Below are positions 50,518-59,499 of a stretch of 64,000 nucleotides of DNA, piece by piece. The DNA comes from Phymatolithon calcareum (Eukaryota; Rhodophyta; Florideophyceae; Hapalidiales): the NCBI GenBank assembly GCA_977006965.1, contig OZ345365.1, forward strand, positions 1,674,001 to 1,738,000, read 5' to 3'. The notes under the pieces were generated by a model, which saw only the letters and a list, made by a program, of their open reading frames with translations, did no database searches and was not told the DNA's origin. Positions within the stretch are counted from its first letter, which is position 1. Each line of letters starts with the position of its first letter. The position numbers and the translations under genes were made by a program.

Positions 50518-51107
50518 GTGGAGCCAGAGGTCATCGAGAGTGACATGCTGAGGTTTGTTGTTAGCAGCCAAGTGACACCATTCCCTGTGGTAGTTAACAG
50601 CGACTACCGCGCTGCATGCTCTTGCCGCTACTTTGAAGAGCACCAGCGGCCATGTATCCACGTCGTAGCTGCACTTTTGTACTGTTCTAGACGCTTGGCG
50701 CAGCATCGAGTCGCGTTCGACCCTTGAAACAAGAATTGGTGTGGGACCCATGGCTATTGATAACGTGGGCCAAGCAACACGAGGGCATCATCATTCGTGT
50801 TGCAGTCACTGGTTACCAGCTAGTACAGGATGATTTGGTTCCGTTTGACCTTGTCGCTAAGCTGGGCCGCAAGCGCAAGAGGCCGTACTTCCCGTCCGAA
50901 AAGAAGTCCCGTCACGGCTCCTCGTGCAGAAACAACGGTCACTTCTCGCAGACATGCGCCAAGCAGAACATCCGCAATATTGTTGAGGCGAAGCGAAAAC
51001 ACATCGACAAAGCGGCTCAGTCTATGATAATTGAGCTCACCGCCTGCGATGACGGAGATGCTACTTGCGACGAGGAGCTGAAGCATCGAGAGTTGTGCAT
51101 GAAATAA
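50518..51107 (+). pseudogene. MULE transposase C-terminal part: SWIM finger and zinc knuckle
   Basis: 50518-50727 reads EPEVIESDMLRFVVSSQV and YRAACSCRYFEEHQRPCIHV, a SWIM zinc finger (C-x-C ... C-x-H). A frame change at about 50727 leads to 50724-51107 with LGRKRKRPYFPSEKKSRHGS and CRNNGHFSQTCAKQ (a knuckle-like C...GH...C typical of MULE protein ends). The DDE catalytic domain upstream is absent. Confidence 0.72.
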
Positions 51108-51244
51108 ATATTATTTTTTTGATAAGTTTATTTCTATGGAGTGGTCTGTGTATCATAACGAGTAGTAGTTATTGCAAGGGGTGCCGATTTAGCGAATTTT
51201 GCCACCTTTTTCGGTCCATGCAGCGAATTTCCTCAAACACAATC

Positions 51245-52826
51245 TCACCTGGGACGGTCTGCAATAGTACTATGATAATGTAGTGCCAAACCAGGGGGAT
51301 GTGGGAAATCTCGAATTTAGGACACTAAAGTGCGAAACACAATAAATATGTCGACTTTCGATCCTACGTTTCTTGAAGGGAGTATTGGCCTGAGAGGATA
51401 CTGCATGACATCGTTGAGAAATCGTTGACAACAGCCATGCGCAATGATCCACATTACTAAAATAACTTCGTTTGCCATGTAAGAATTTGGCCTGGTTTCC
51501 TATTTCGACATGTCCTGTGAGAATGCAGCCGTGTACACTCCACGATATTTGTCAGTCATCGGCCTTCGTAGCACCTTCGAACGGCTTTACGAGTTCTCAT
51601 TGACGACCCTGAGAATACTTCGCAATTTCATGGCGCACCTTCAGCCTAGTATTGCGACACCAAATCATATTGAAGCTTTGCTTTTTAGCCGAAAGCTTGC
51701 GGAAAGATTATAAATCTTTCCGAAAGCTTCTGATATTTTTACAATTTAGTTTAAAAAAAGTGTACAGCATGGTATGAAGAGCATTCACAATTCGGAGTGC
51801 GAAAGTTTCGGTTCGAATCTTCTTTCGCAGCGCAAGCAAGGCGAAAGTAACACTATGAGGATCACTGTGCTGTATTCTGCTCTGCCATAATGCAGATGTA
51901 TTTTACGACTTCGTTTCTGTGGCAATGCATAGATACTTTATTTTTGATAGCCACCAAGTTTCACCCTATGAAAAATCTACTTTCGCCATTTGGAGGTTGG
52001 TTTCGCTTTTTTCACTAGGCGAAACTTGACCTAAAGCGCTAACATAGAGTAAACATTTTACGGCCAATGTAGACAGACTGATGATTTCATTTCAGCGCAG
52101 TACTTGATACCGATGATATCCTCTAAGTTTCGCTTCCTTCATCGTCCACCACCCTTTTTGTATACTTAACCATACCGAAAGTTTGCCGAAACTTTCGCGT
52201 GGTTTCGGTGTAAGCAATGTAATTGAGAGTGAATTGTTTCTGAAATACTTCTGTATGATGTGGCAATAATCTCTGCCAACAATGTTTGAGGAAGACTATG
52301 CCATTTTGATATATCACTTCATATTGACAGCGGGATTAGAATCATTAGAACTATTTCTGACATGCTCCAAGAGAGTTTGGAAAGTACCCTTACAATTTTC
52401 GGCTATGTTACTGTACTCACGTTGTCTTCGAACATAATGCCAGCAGGATTAATTATATTTTGTATATTAGCAACGCAAGTACTTAATATAGACATTTCTT
52501 ACTCAGAAGAGATGTTTCAAGAGCTCAGTAGGATGCAGCTCTTCCAATGATGGCCACAGGGCCTATAGATTTCATTTCATCATGGAGAACTGTTGCTTTT
52601 CAAATACTTCATTTCAGATTTGAGCATTATTTCAATGTTTCTTACTTTTGAGCGTGTATTTCGAGTTTTCCCGCATCCCCCAGTGTAATCATCGCGCCGA
52701 TGGCGCGGCTCGAGAGACTCCTGTAAGCGTTCGGCTATCTAGATGCAGTCAACTTGGCAGTCGTCATACCTGCTGTGCCAGCGTTGGCGTGACGCGACTC
52801 ATTGTGTTCGATCCCAATCTCCCGTT
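51245..52826. other. No gene; cluster of GAAAGTTTCG-type words
   Basis: No coding support. Between 51667 and 52200 the word CGAAAGTTTCG, its complement or close variants (CCGAAAGCTT, GCGAAACTT, CCGAAACTTTCGCG) occur about ten times, and CGGAAAGATT / AATCTTTCCG forms a hairpin with an ATA loop at about 51698-51720. This may be a decayed inverted-repeat element. Confidence 0.4.
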
Positions 52827-52842
52827 CTTCCAGTCGACTAAT

Positions 52843-52921
52843 TTTTTATATAATTCAAGTTTATTAAAAAGTTCCACAGACTTCCGAAGATATGGGCAAG
52901 ACATCCTCTGATTCTACCCAC
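52843..52921 (-). mobile_element. LINE family B tail in the leader of paralogue gene 2, 16-bp TSD
   Basis: CTTCCAGTCGACTAAT at 52827-52842 and 52922-52937. The 79-bp insert is nearly the same as at 32502-32581, at the same position relative to the gene. Confidence 0.85.
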
Positions 52922-52963
52922 CTTCCAGTCGACTAATGTTCGGTCGCCAAGAACTAAGCCACC

Positions 52964-53806
52964 ATGGCGGGTGAAATGAACGCTGAAGATGAAGCTAAAG
53001 CGAATGCATATGTCGCTCTATCGGCAGAAGAGCTACTCGAGCACATCCGTCCTTCATTTTCATACGACGAGGTGACTTCGGTTGACTCGTTTCTCAAGAC
53101 GGCGGCAAAGACACTGTGCTTTCAAGTGGTAAGCCGTAACGAAAAGAGCGTGACCCTGCAACCGAAGGGAAGTTTCGACTGGTTGAGCATGCTGAATCTA
53201 AACATTTCGGCCAGTTACAACCTCATAAGCTTTGGGATGGAGCCACGCCCGCAAGAGCAGGCCATTGAATGCAAGTCCATGTCGGGGCTGCGCAACGCGC
53301 TACGCGATATGCGCGAGGCTCGGATGAACGCGACATTCGACAGTGCAGAGAAGAAACAGGCCGTAGCGGAATCCAGTACGTGGGAGATTGCCTCCGCTAT
53401 TGTCATCACACAGACAGTGCATAAGAATCTGGTCGTGACGGGCAAGCATATTCGATGGTGTGAGAGTGACTGGAAGAGCGACTCCGGTTTTACAATGAAC
53501 ATACCGCTGTACATCAGGGCCGGCAGCGCAGTTAAAGTCGACCGTACGTCCCTCGAGATAGAGATTGACGATGGCTTTAAGATTCGATTTTTCGGCGTCG
53601 GGCGATTGGCGGAACCCTACGATGATGATCAAATTCTTCTTTGCGCACGCCCTAATAGTCTGTGCATGAAGGAAAAACTGGGATCTTGGGCAAGAGCTAT
53701 GGTCAACGAGCTCTTGTCGCAATGGGCTCTATCTGCGGTGGGACAACATAGTGACCGTACGGTCCGCACAATTTCGGTGTCTGGGCGAGGGGTTTGTCTC
53801 GCTTAA
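52964..53806 (+). CDS. Conserved 280-aa protein of unknown function (paralogue 2)
   Basis: ATG at 52964 in a strong context (GCCACCATGGCGG). End-to-end paralogue of 32624-33472, with an uninterrupted frame and conserved KTAAKTLCFQVVS, GSFDWLSMLNL, IECKSMSGLRNALRDM, TWEIASAIVITQTVHK and SGFTMNIPLYIRAGSAVK. Homology between the loci begins about 180 bp upstream of the start codon, includes the retroposon, and ends at the stop codon. C-terminal residues after about 245 diverge (WARAMVNELLSQWALSAVG). No domain recognised; no signal peptide. Confidence 0.77.
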   Translation: MAGEMNAEDEAKANAYVALSAEELLEHIRPSFSYDEVTSVDSFLKTAAKTLCFQVVSRNEKSVTLQPKGSFDWLSMLNLNISASYNLISFGMEPRPQEQAIECKSMSGLRNALRDMREARMNATFDSAEKKQAVAESSTWEIASAIVITQTVHKNLVVTGKHIRWCESDWKSDSGFTMNIPLYIRAGSAVKVDRTSLEIEIDDGFKIRFFGVGRLAEPYDDDQILLCARPNSLCMKEKLGSWARAMVNELLSQWALSAVGQHSDRTVRTISVSGRGVCLA

Positions 53807-53860
53807 ATCTACACCGCAAAGTTGTGTCAGAAGAGATTGGCTTAATTTCGCACTTGCAAC

Positions 53861-54097
53861 CTGAAATCACAGCGTGTCACGTGACAGAGGAGTAATTTTC
53901 CCCCTCGAGGTCCCGAAGGAGACCAGAGGTAGGTTTTTGTAGTCCGCTGAATCGTGTTACGCCAACAAGAAAAGAAACCCTTCCATAGATAGAATCCAGC
54001 CAAAACCTCTTGGCACTAGGGAAGTTGCCCCAAGTGTCAGTATATATGTGTTAGTAACTTGTAAATAAAAATCAACGAGGAAATTCGCTGCATGGAC
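53861..54097 (+). repeat. Retroposon R3 copy followed by a MULE terminal fragment
   Basis: 53861-54073 is a plus R3 copy (GAAATCACAGCGTG; CTGAATCGTGTTACGCC; AAAACCTCTTGGCACTAGG; TAAATAAAAATC). 54076-54097 reads CGAGGAAATTCGCTGCATGG, the outer tip of the MULE inverted repeat, with nothing else of the MULE attached. Confidence 0.6.
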
Positions 54098-55974
54098 CCA
54101 CTGGAGACGAAAATTATGCGTTCAATATTAGTTCAGGGGTGCTCTAGCGAAGCTCAATTTTATCATAAATGAGACGCCGTTGAGTGTTAAATTTTATGAT
54201 TTAGCTGGCGATGTTTGTAGGAGGCCACATGATGCTCATAAATATGTTACTAACGATTGTCATTGCAGGACAGATTCTATGTCACAGAGAGAGCGATTCA
54301 TGATCGCCTGAAGCGTGGCAATACTGTCGCCCAGCGTCGACTGGGTTCCGTGAGTGATGAGTGTCGGCGACCTTAGTTAAACCCCCTGGCAGGCTACTCA
54401 AGCCAATAATCACCCCTTGCTACCAAAAGCAAATAAATGAGGCGATGGTCAAACTCTTCCGAGTATTATGCTTCACGAATGACATTCAAGTGGATGGCTC
54501 GGCACTGTTTAACGTCTCGCCAATGAAGCGTTTGAAGAGCAAGCGGTTTTGATCCATCGTTGCGCAGCGATGGAGAAGGATCTCCATTGATATCAATATA
54601 TCCCCCTGCCTGTGGACCAGATGGAGATCGGCTGGTGACGGTAGTGAAATCCTCCAATATGGTTGATGGGGACAGGATTTTGCGATGTTTTCTTTTAAGT
54701 TGGTATTGTACTTCATATGTAGGGAAGTTACCCTTCCGGACCAATTGCATTGAGTAGAACGAGCGAAAAGAAATACTTGAGTAAGAGAAAAAGGGAGAGC
54801 TAGAAGGAACCCCTACAATATGTAAACTAGAAGCATATCTACTGGTTCTCACAAGAATTATACCCAATTTCGCGACATTCTTCCACCTGAGCGAAACCTC
54901 TCTCAGTGATCTATATCCATGAGTACCAAGGAGCACGAGGGAGAATAGGAGTTAAAAAGTTAGACTTCAAATCAATGTCAGGCCATAGGAGTTGGATATA
55001 ACGCAACGTACCGCCTAAAACTGAGCAAAAAGAGAGCAAATGATAATGTAGCTTGAATCAATCGCCATGGTTTGCAACCACGACGGGCTTCTTTGACAGA
55101 AACCAACACTGTCATTCACCGAGTACAACGGGTAGCGATGTCAGATCTTCGCGCATTGCAGAAAAATATATGTGGCATTACCGCAGTCTGGAACACATCT
55201 TGTAGCGCGAACTTGAGGTTTAGACAATCGTTTCGCCCTGTATTGAGCCGTAGAACGATAAGGAGTGCACGGAACATACCGACCATGCCAATTTGCGGCG
55301 ATTGATTCGGTGTTCGCGATAGCAGGGACGATTTGTGGTGCCCGTTCCAAATTCTCCCGAATGTGTCGTACCTCTGCTTTTCGTCGCCGATCGCTGACGA
55401 GCTTCCTCTTGGTGTGGGTTGAGCTCCCAGGGAGCATGTAGGCCAACGTCAGAGTACGGGCGTCGACGGAGAGCTTAAATAATGCGTTGGAGAGCGGCAC
55501 CCAGTCTCGGCGGTGGTATCAATCCGGGTGTAATGTCTGATGCAACGTGGAGAAATAGTTGTGAATCATCCTGAAACAGGGGCACACGTGTGGTGTACGG
55601 TGGCATCAGGTGTAATGCGGAAGGAGAGACTAGGCGGCATGCGACGTTACATGCAGACCCATCTTGCTGTATGCCTACTGAGGATACTTCAGTCTAACGG
55701 ATCGAGCATTCCCGATCTTAATTGATATGAGCACTGGCTTTGGCTGGAAGTCCAATACACGTATCGTGCATTAGCGGTCCGTCACACAGCTCATTTGACA
55801 TCATAATTGAAATATTTACAAATATGGCCAAAATGCTGAGCATGCATTCATGCATTCTGAAAACACCTTGTGACTCGAGTACACTCTCGGCAAGGACGAG
55901 CTCCCACCTATCTAGGAGAAGCTCCTACAATCAGTTCTCTGCTCTATTCCGGTCGGACAGAAGCCCCTGGTGCC
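54098..55974. other. No gene supported
   Basis: Open minus frames at 54466-54936 and 55141-55500 have a protein-like look (the second: SNALFKLSVDARTLTLAYML, KRKLVSDRRRKAEVRHI) but no domain. If the three-ORF transposon to the right is real, its left end should lie here or further left; no inverted terminus was found. Confidence 0.35.
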
Positions 55975-57780
55975 ATGTCCAGGGACACATCTCTTAGGCC
56001 CTGCGACGGGCGCAGGGACGTTGACAATGCATCTGGCCATCCGCTTCAGTCCTCTGCAGGACGCCGCGTCTCCCCGTCGGGGCGTGACCCCGAGACAAGC
56101 TTAGGAAGTCTTGCGGTTACTGTGTCGTCTGCAAAAGGAGAAGTCATCACCTTGATTCATGCATTCGAAGAGCGGTTGAATGAGAAATTCAAGAAATTGG
56201 AACAGGACCTAGAGCGGTCTTCGGCTTGCTTTAGTCGAATTTCGGCGGGAACTTCGCGACCCAGCAGCACCAAGAACCGCGGAAATAACGAGAAGAAGCG
56301 GAAACTGTCCCCCTTGCCGGAGAGGGTGCCGTTCCTCACGGGCATACTAGAAAAAGATCGGCGCCCGTTTCTAAGGAAGTGGATATGCGCAGCTACTTTA
56401 CTTTCCTTCAGTAAAGCGTTCCCCCAAGTTGAGCACTGGATACCTTCGCAACTAAGAAGTTCGGCTACTGTGGCTAACAATTCCAGTATTACGAGCGGCG
56501 TTTCTGGACTGGCTGTCATTTTCTTCTCCGTGGAGACTTACCACGTCTGGGATCGTTATCATCATGGAAATGGTAAATTCTGGTCTTTTGTGCTTCGTAA
56601 CGCCATATCAAGCCTGATTCTCGACTTTCGGAGCTCCGAGTTTGACAATGACAGGACGCCGCTGACCGACAGGCGTGGTAAAACGGAGCCAGATTGGCTA
56701 AGATCTTTCGGCGGAAAGAGTAGAGCACCTATTGTAGTCAGTGAGATCATTCACATGCTGGAGCTAACAGACAAGATGGTCAAGAAGACCAAGGATCCGC
56801 AGCTGCTTGAAAGGAGGAAGCGCATGAGGACAGAGGGTGAGCAGCCGGCAGACCCCTTTGAAATGGAACGCGACTACTGTGTGACAAATTTGAGATCGCT
56901 TGTGTCCAGCCAGTGGACGTATGGTCGCGCCGAAGCTCGAAAAGCACTACTCGGCAATTTCACCTTTCTTCTCGAGAAGATACTCGGATTCGAAAGTATC
57001 TCCGCCGCGCAGAGAGCTGGGTTTGAGATCCTTATTCACCCGGAGAAGGCATCTGAGGAGACTTCACTACCTGCTGTTGTTGATGGCACTGTTTGGAATA
57101 TACCTTTATGCGTGACCTCGGGTATGACGGACAGGGAATTGGACGCTGAGAACACTAAGAGGCTTACCAAGGTGATGGTCGATTTCCCATGCCTCCAGCT
57201 CACACTCCATTACGTCCGGACTATTACCAATTTTGATCCCTCTATTAGCGCTTCGACTTTCCCAGCCACGACAGCGACAGAGCGTGAGGTCAGTTTGCAC
57301 AACGTCGCGCTGAAAATTCTCCAGGAGACCCTCAGAGTAGACGACGTAAATGCTCTCATGCGATCATCGTCGTTGACACTTCGAACGGTGCACATAATGG
57401 CTTTCGGACTGCGTGGATTGGTTCAGAAGTATCTGGAGGGAAATATGGGCGATATTGAAGAAGTTGCCTGCGGGCAGATAACCATCCGTGAGACTGCAAA
57501 AACCGACATGGAAAAGGCCTCCACCATTGGAAATTCCGCGAACGTGAATGATGGAGAGCCTTCTACAGGGTCAATGAGAAGTATCAGGGAGAGCGCCTTT
57601 GTTGTCCCATTGAAGACATATGTCAAAGAGCAGGAAGATATTGCCGCGACGCGTCTCGGGCGAAACGCGGCTTCTGCGTCTCTCCCTGGATTTTCTGACG
57701 ATGAGACTTCGCGTTCTGTGGCACGAGCTAGCTTGGAGGATGATTCTGATCTTGTTGAGGATTTTTTGCAATGTATCTGA
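55975..57780 (+). CDS. Unrecognised 601-aa protein, first ORF of the putative three-gene transposon
   Basis: The frame is open from 55870, but the first ATG is at 55975 (MSRDTSLRPCDGRR). Residues about 55-85 are predicted coiled coil (EVITLIHAFEERLNEKFKKL), followed by a basic nuclear-localisation-like stretch (KNRGNNEKKRKLS). A long alpha/beta central part follows (PFLRKWICAATLLSF; GLAVIFFSVETYHVWDR; WSFVLRNAISSLILDF; DRELDAENTKRLTKVM), and an acidic Ser-rich tail ends LEDDSDLVEDFLQCI. Uninterrupted over 1.8 kb in a region of decayed DNA, so either a gene or a young element. I recognise no family. A DNA-binding or Tnp-accessory role is inferred only from its position upstream of a transposase. 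Confidence 0.65.
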   Translation: MSRDTSLRPCDGRRDVDNASGHPLQSSAGRRVSPSGRDPETSLGSLAVTVSSAKGEVITLIHAFEERLNEKFKKLEQDLERSSACFSRISAGTSRPSSTKNRGNNEKKRKLSPLPERVPFLTGILEKDRRPFLRKWICAATLLSFSKAFPQVEHWIPSQLRSSATVANNSSITSGVSGLAVIFFSVETYHVWDRYHHGNGKFWSFVLRNAISSLILDFRSSEFDNDRTPLTDRRGKTEPDWLRSFGGKSRAPIVVSEIIHMLELTDKMVKKTKDPQLLERRKRMRTEGEQPADPFEMERDYCVTNLRSLVSSQWTYGRAEARKALLGNFTFLLEKILGFESISAAQRAGFEILIHPEKASEETSLPAVVDGTVWNIPLCVTSGMTDRELDAENTKRLTKVMVDFPCLQLTLHYVRTITNFDPSISASTFPATTATEREVSLHNVALKILQETLRVDDVNALMRSSSLTLRTVHIMAFGLRGLVQKYLEGNMGDIEEVACGQITIRETAKTDMEKASTIGNSANVNDGEPSTGSMRSIRESAFVVPLKTYVKEQEDIAATRLGRNAASASLPGFSDDETSRSVARASLEDDSDLVEDFLQCI

Positions 57781-57932
57781 GATGTTTTTGTTGTCATCGA
57801 ACAGGAAGCGCGCGCGTCTTTTTTAAGTGAATTTCTTTGATTTATGTAGACCCCTAAAACCATGTATGCTACCTACAACGCGTAACTAAGGTAAACGTAA
57901 TTTTATGCTCGATGGTAGCATCATGAAGACCT

Positions 57933-59132
57933 TCATTCAGATTCCATACAAAGCGAGTGCTGAAGAGATGCACCGCCCTCAGCTGGATGAAAAACAGTTC
58001 GGGCGGATGTGGTTAAAATTCTAGACCTTAGAACAACAGCTGGGAACAATGATGTTAGAGTCCCTGGAATTAGCTCCGGAGAAGAGTCTTTAGGGTATGG
58101 GCTCTCAGTGTGTCTCTCCCACTTCATCGAAAACCCACTAATTTTTGCTGAGGTAGGTTGCTTAAAGCCCTGTAGAGAATGTTTATCGTCCTTTCGCAGC
58201 TCAAACCCTCTATCCCAGGTGGGATCCGTCCATCCGCAGCTCTCTTGGTGAAGCACGTGCACTGCGTCTGGACATGTGTCAGTTGAGCACGGCACGCTTC
58301 GTGCTAGTAATAGTTTTCGCTGCGATGAAGGATGTGCGCCATCAATCGCTCCCGAAGCGTCTCCCGCGCCTTTCACGACATCCACCCCAAGGACACGCAC
58401 AGAACGAAGCTGCCCTGACGTTTTCTTCTCCATGTAGACGTGCTTTGTTCGGATGTCTGCAGAAATTTGTAGTGCGTTGCAAATGCACGAGAATGTCTCA
58501 AATCGTACTTCGAGTGAAGAAACATGCATAGTTGAACTAAACATTGCAATGTAAACAGACGGTAGCACAGAGCAATGGATTTTGTCTTGGCGGAGGAAGT
58601 GCGAAGTGAGCAATCGGAAGTCAAAAAGCGAGCAGTCCGTTGGTTTTGCTTTCAATGCAATTTGCACAATGCAGTTCGCAGGGATGATAACTGGGTACAC
58701 TCGAGAAACTTCAGCTTTCGCTCCCCGCAGAGCACGAGTCGCGGAAATGTTCAAAAACATGAGCGCGTGTCGCAAAGTACGCTCATCTGTGCTGAAAGGA
58801 CCACGAACAATCTTCTCCGTTTCCAAAGAGCGTTCCCTTATTCGCGCCACCTCTGCTGATAGATCGGAAATTTGCAACAGCAATGCAGCATGCGACTCGC
58901 GAATGTCTTGGACGTCATCAGTCAATATAAAACGTCCTCGAGGTGCTCCGTGCACTTGAGCCGATGCGTCGTAGGTCGGGAGCCTTGGCAAGGGTCCCGG
59001 TGAGAAAATGGCTTGGCGCATTGCATGTGTGCGGTATTGTGAGGAAGGAAATGCAGGTGCAATTGGAACTGCTGTACGTAGTGTTTGAGGACGAACGCCT
59101 TCGCGAGAGAGATCAGATGAAGATCCTTGCAT
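57933..59132 (-). CDS. Unrecognised protein (about 399 aa), second ORF of the putative three-gene transposon
   Basis: Minus frame open from 59183; the first ATG is at 59132 (MQGSSSDLSREGVRP). After a Pro/Arg-rich leader there is a coiled-coil helix (SHAALLLQISDLSAEVARIR then ERSLETEKIV) and a compact segment (TLRHALMFLNISATRALRGA; VYPVIIPANCIVQIALKAKP) that looks folded. Residues after about 250 are less protein-like and may be non-coding read-through. It converges with the 601-aa ORF (stops 150 bp apart) and is divergent from the 1431-aa ORF, leaving a 367-bp intergenic region that would hold both promoters. Confidence 0.5.
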   Translation of the reverse strand: MQGSSSDLSREGVRPQTLRTAVPIAPAFPSSQYRTHAMRQAIFSPGPLPRLPTYDASAQVHGAPRGRFILTDDVQDIRESHAALLLQISDLSAEVARIRERSLETEKIVRGPFSTDERTLRHALMFLNISATRALRGAKAEVSRVYPVIIPANCIVQIALKAKPTDCSLFDFRLLTSHFLRQDKIHCSVLPSVYIAMFSSTMHVSSLEVRFETFSCICNALQISADIRTKHVYMEKKTSGQLRSVRVLGVDVVKGAGDASGAIDGAHPSSQRKLLLARSVPCSTDTCPDAVHVLHQESCGWTDPTWDRGFELRKDDKHSLQGFKQPTSAKISGFSMKWERHTESPYPKDSSPELIPGTLTSLFPAVVLRSRILTTSARTVFHPAEGGASLQHSLCMESE

Positions 59133-59499
59133 CCTATGACCCCTGAGGCAGACCTTGGCGCCGAACGTTCTGAACAACAGCACAGGGATTCATCGCGCGG
59201 CACCAAATGCACTATCAATAGTTATAATATCTCCCGATCATGTTTAAAGGTTCTGAACTATGATATCGCCGATCTTAATTTAGGCACGTAGGTATTTGTG
59301 ACCCCTAGGACCTTATTTCTAACTCCCCCCTACGACACTGCTTCATTCAATTTAGCTTCGTTACGCTTTCTAACCCTCCAAATTCCTTCACATGCCAAGA
59401 CTTTAAGGCCGAAATGTGATCAATAAGACTTTTTCATTGACCCGATCCGAGGTATAACCTACACTATCGGGTAATTAGTTTCGCACAGCTGCTGGAGGA
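59133..59499. promoter_or_regulatory. Divergent intergenic region between ORF2 and the transposase-like ORF
   Basis: No coding sequence. CCGATCTTAATTTAGG and other AT-rich stretches lie here, but no clear TATA box was chosen. ACACTATCGGG at 59461-59471 is noted because CACTA is the terminal word of CACTA elements, though its mate was not seen. Confidence 0.3.

Larger units (their letters stand above)
49566..51234 (+). mobile_element. MULE (Mutator-like) DNA transposon, non-autonomous, 10-bp TSD
   Basis: Inverted ends of about 90 bp start GAGGAAATTCGCTGCATGGA at 49566 and end with the complement at 51234; pairing extends through GCAAAATTCGCTAAATCGGC and ACTCGTTATGAT. AAACACAATC is duplicated exactly at 49556-49565 and 51235-51244. 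Long inverted repeats, a duplication of this size and a SWIM-finger protein fragment are the hallmarks of Mutator-like elements. At 1669 bp including a 285-bp nested retroposon it lacks the catalytic domain. Fragments of relatives lie at 690-905 and 42905-43150. Confidence 0.85.

Noticed and set aside
51780-51860. tRNA-like word GGTTCGAATC
   Set aside because: The flanking bases do not form a T-arm stem, and no acceptor, D or anticodon arm can be drawn.
55870-55974. 35-codon N-terminal extension of the 601-aa ORF
   Set aside because: It begins at GTG, not ATG; the first ATG is at 55975.
57423-57863. Minus frame overlapping the 3' end of the 601-aa ORF
   Set aside because: Shadow frame without domain; the plus frame is continuous over 1.8 kb.
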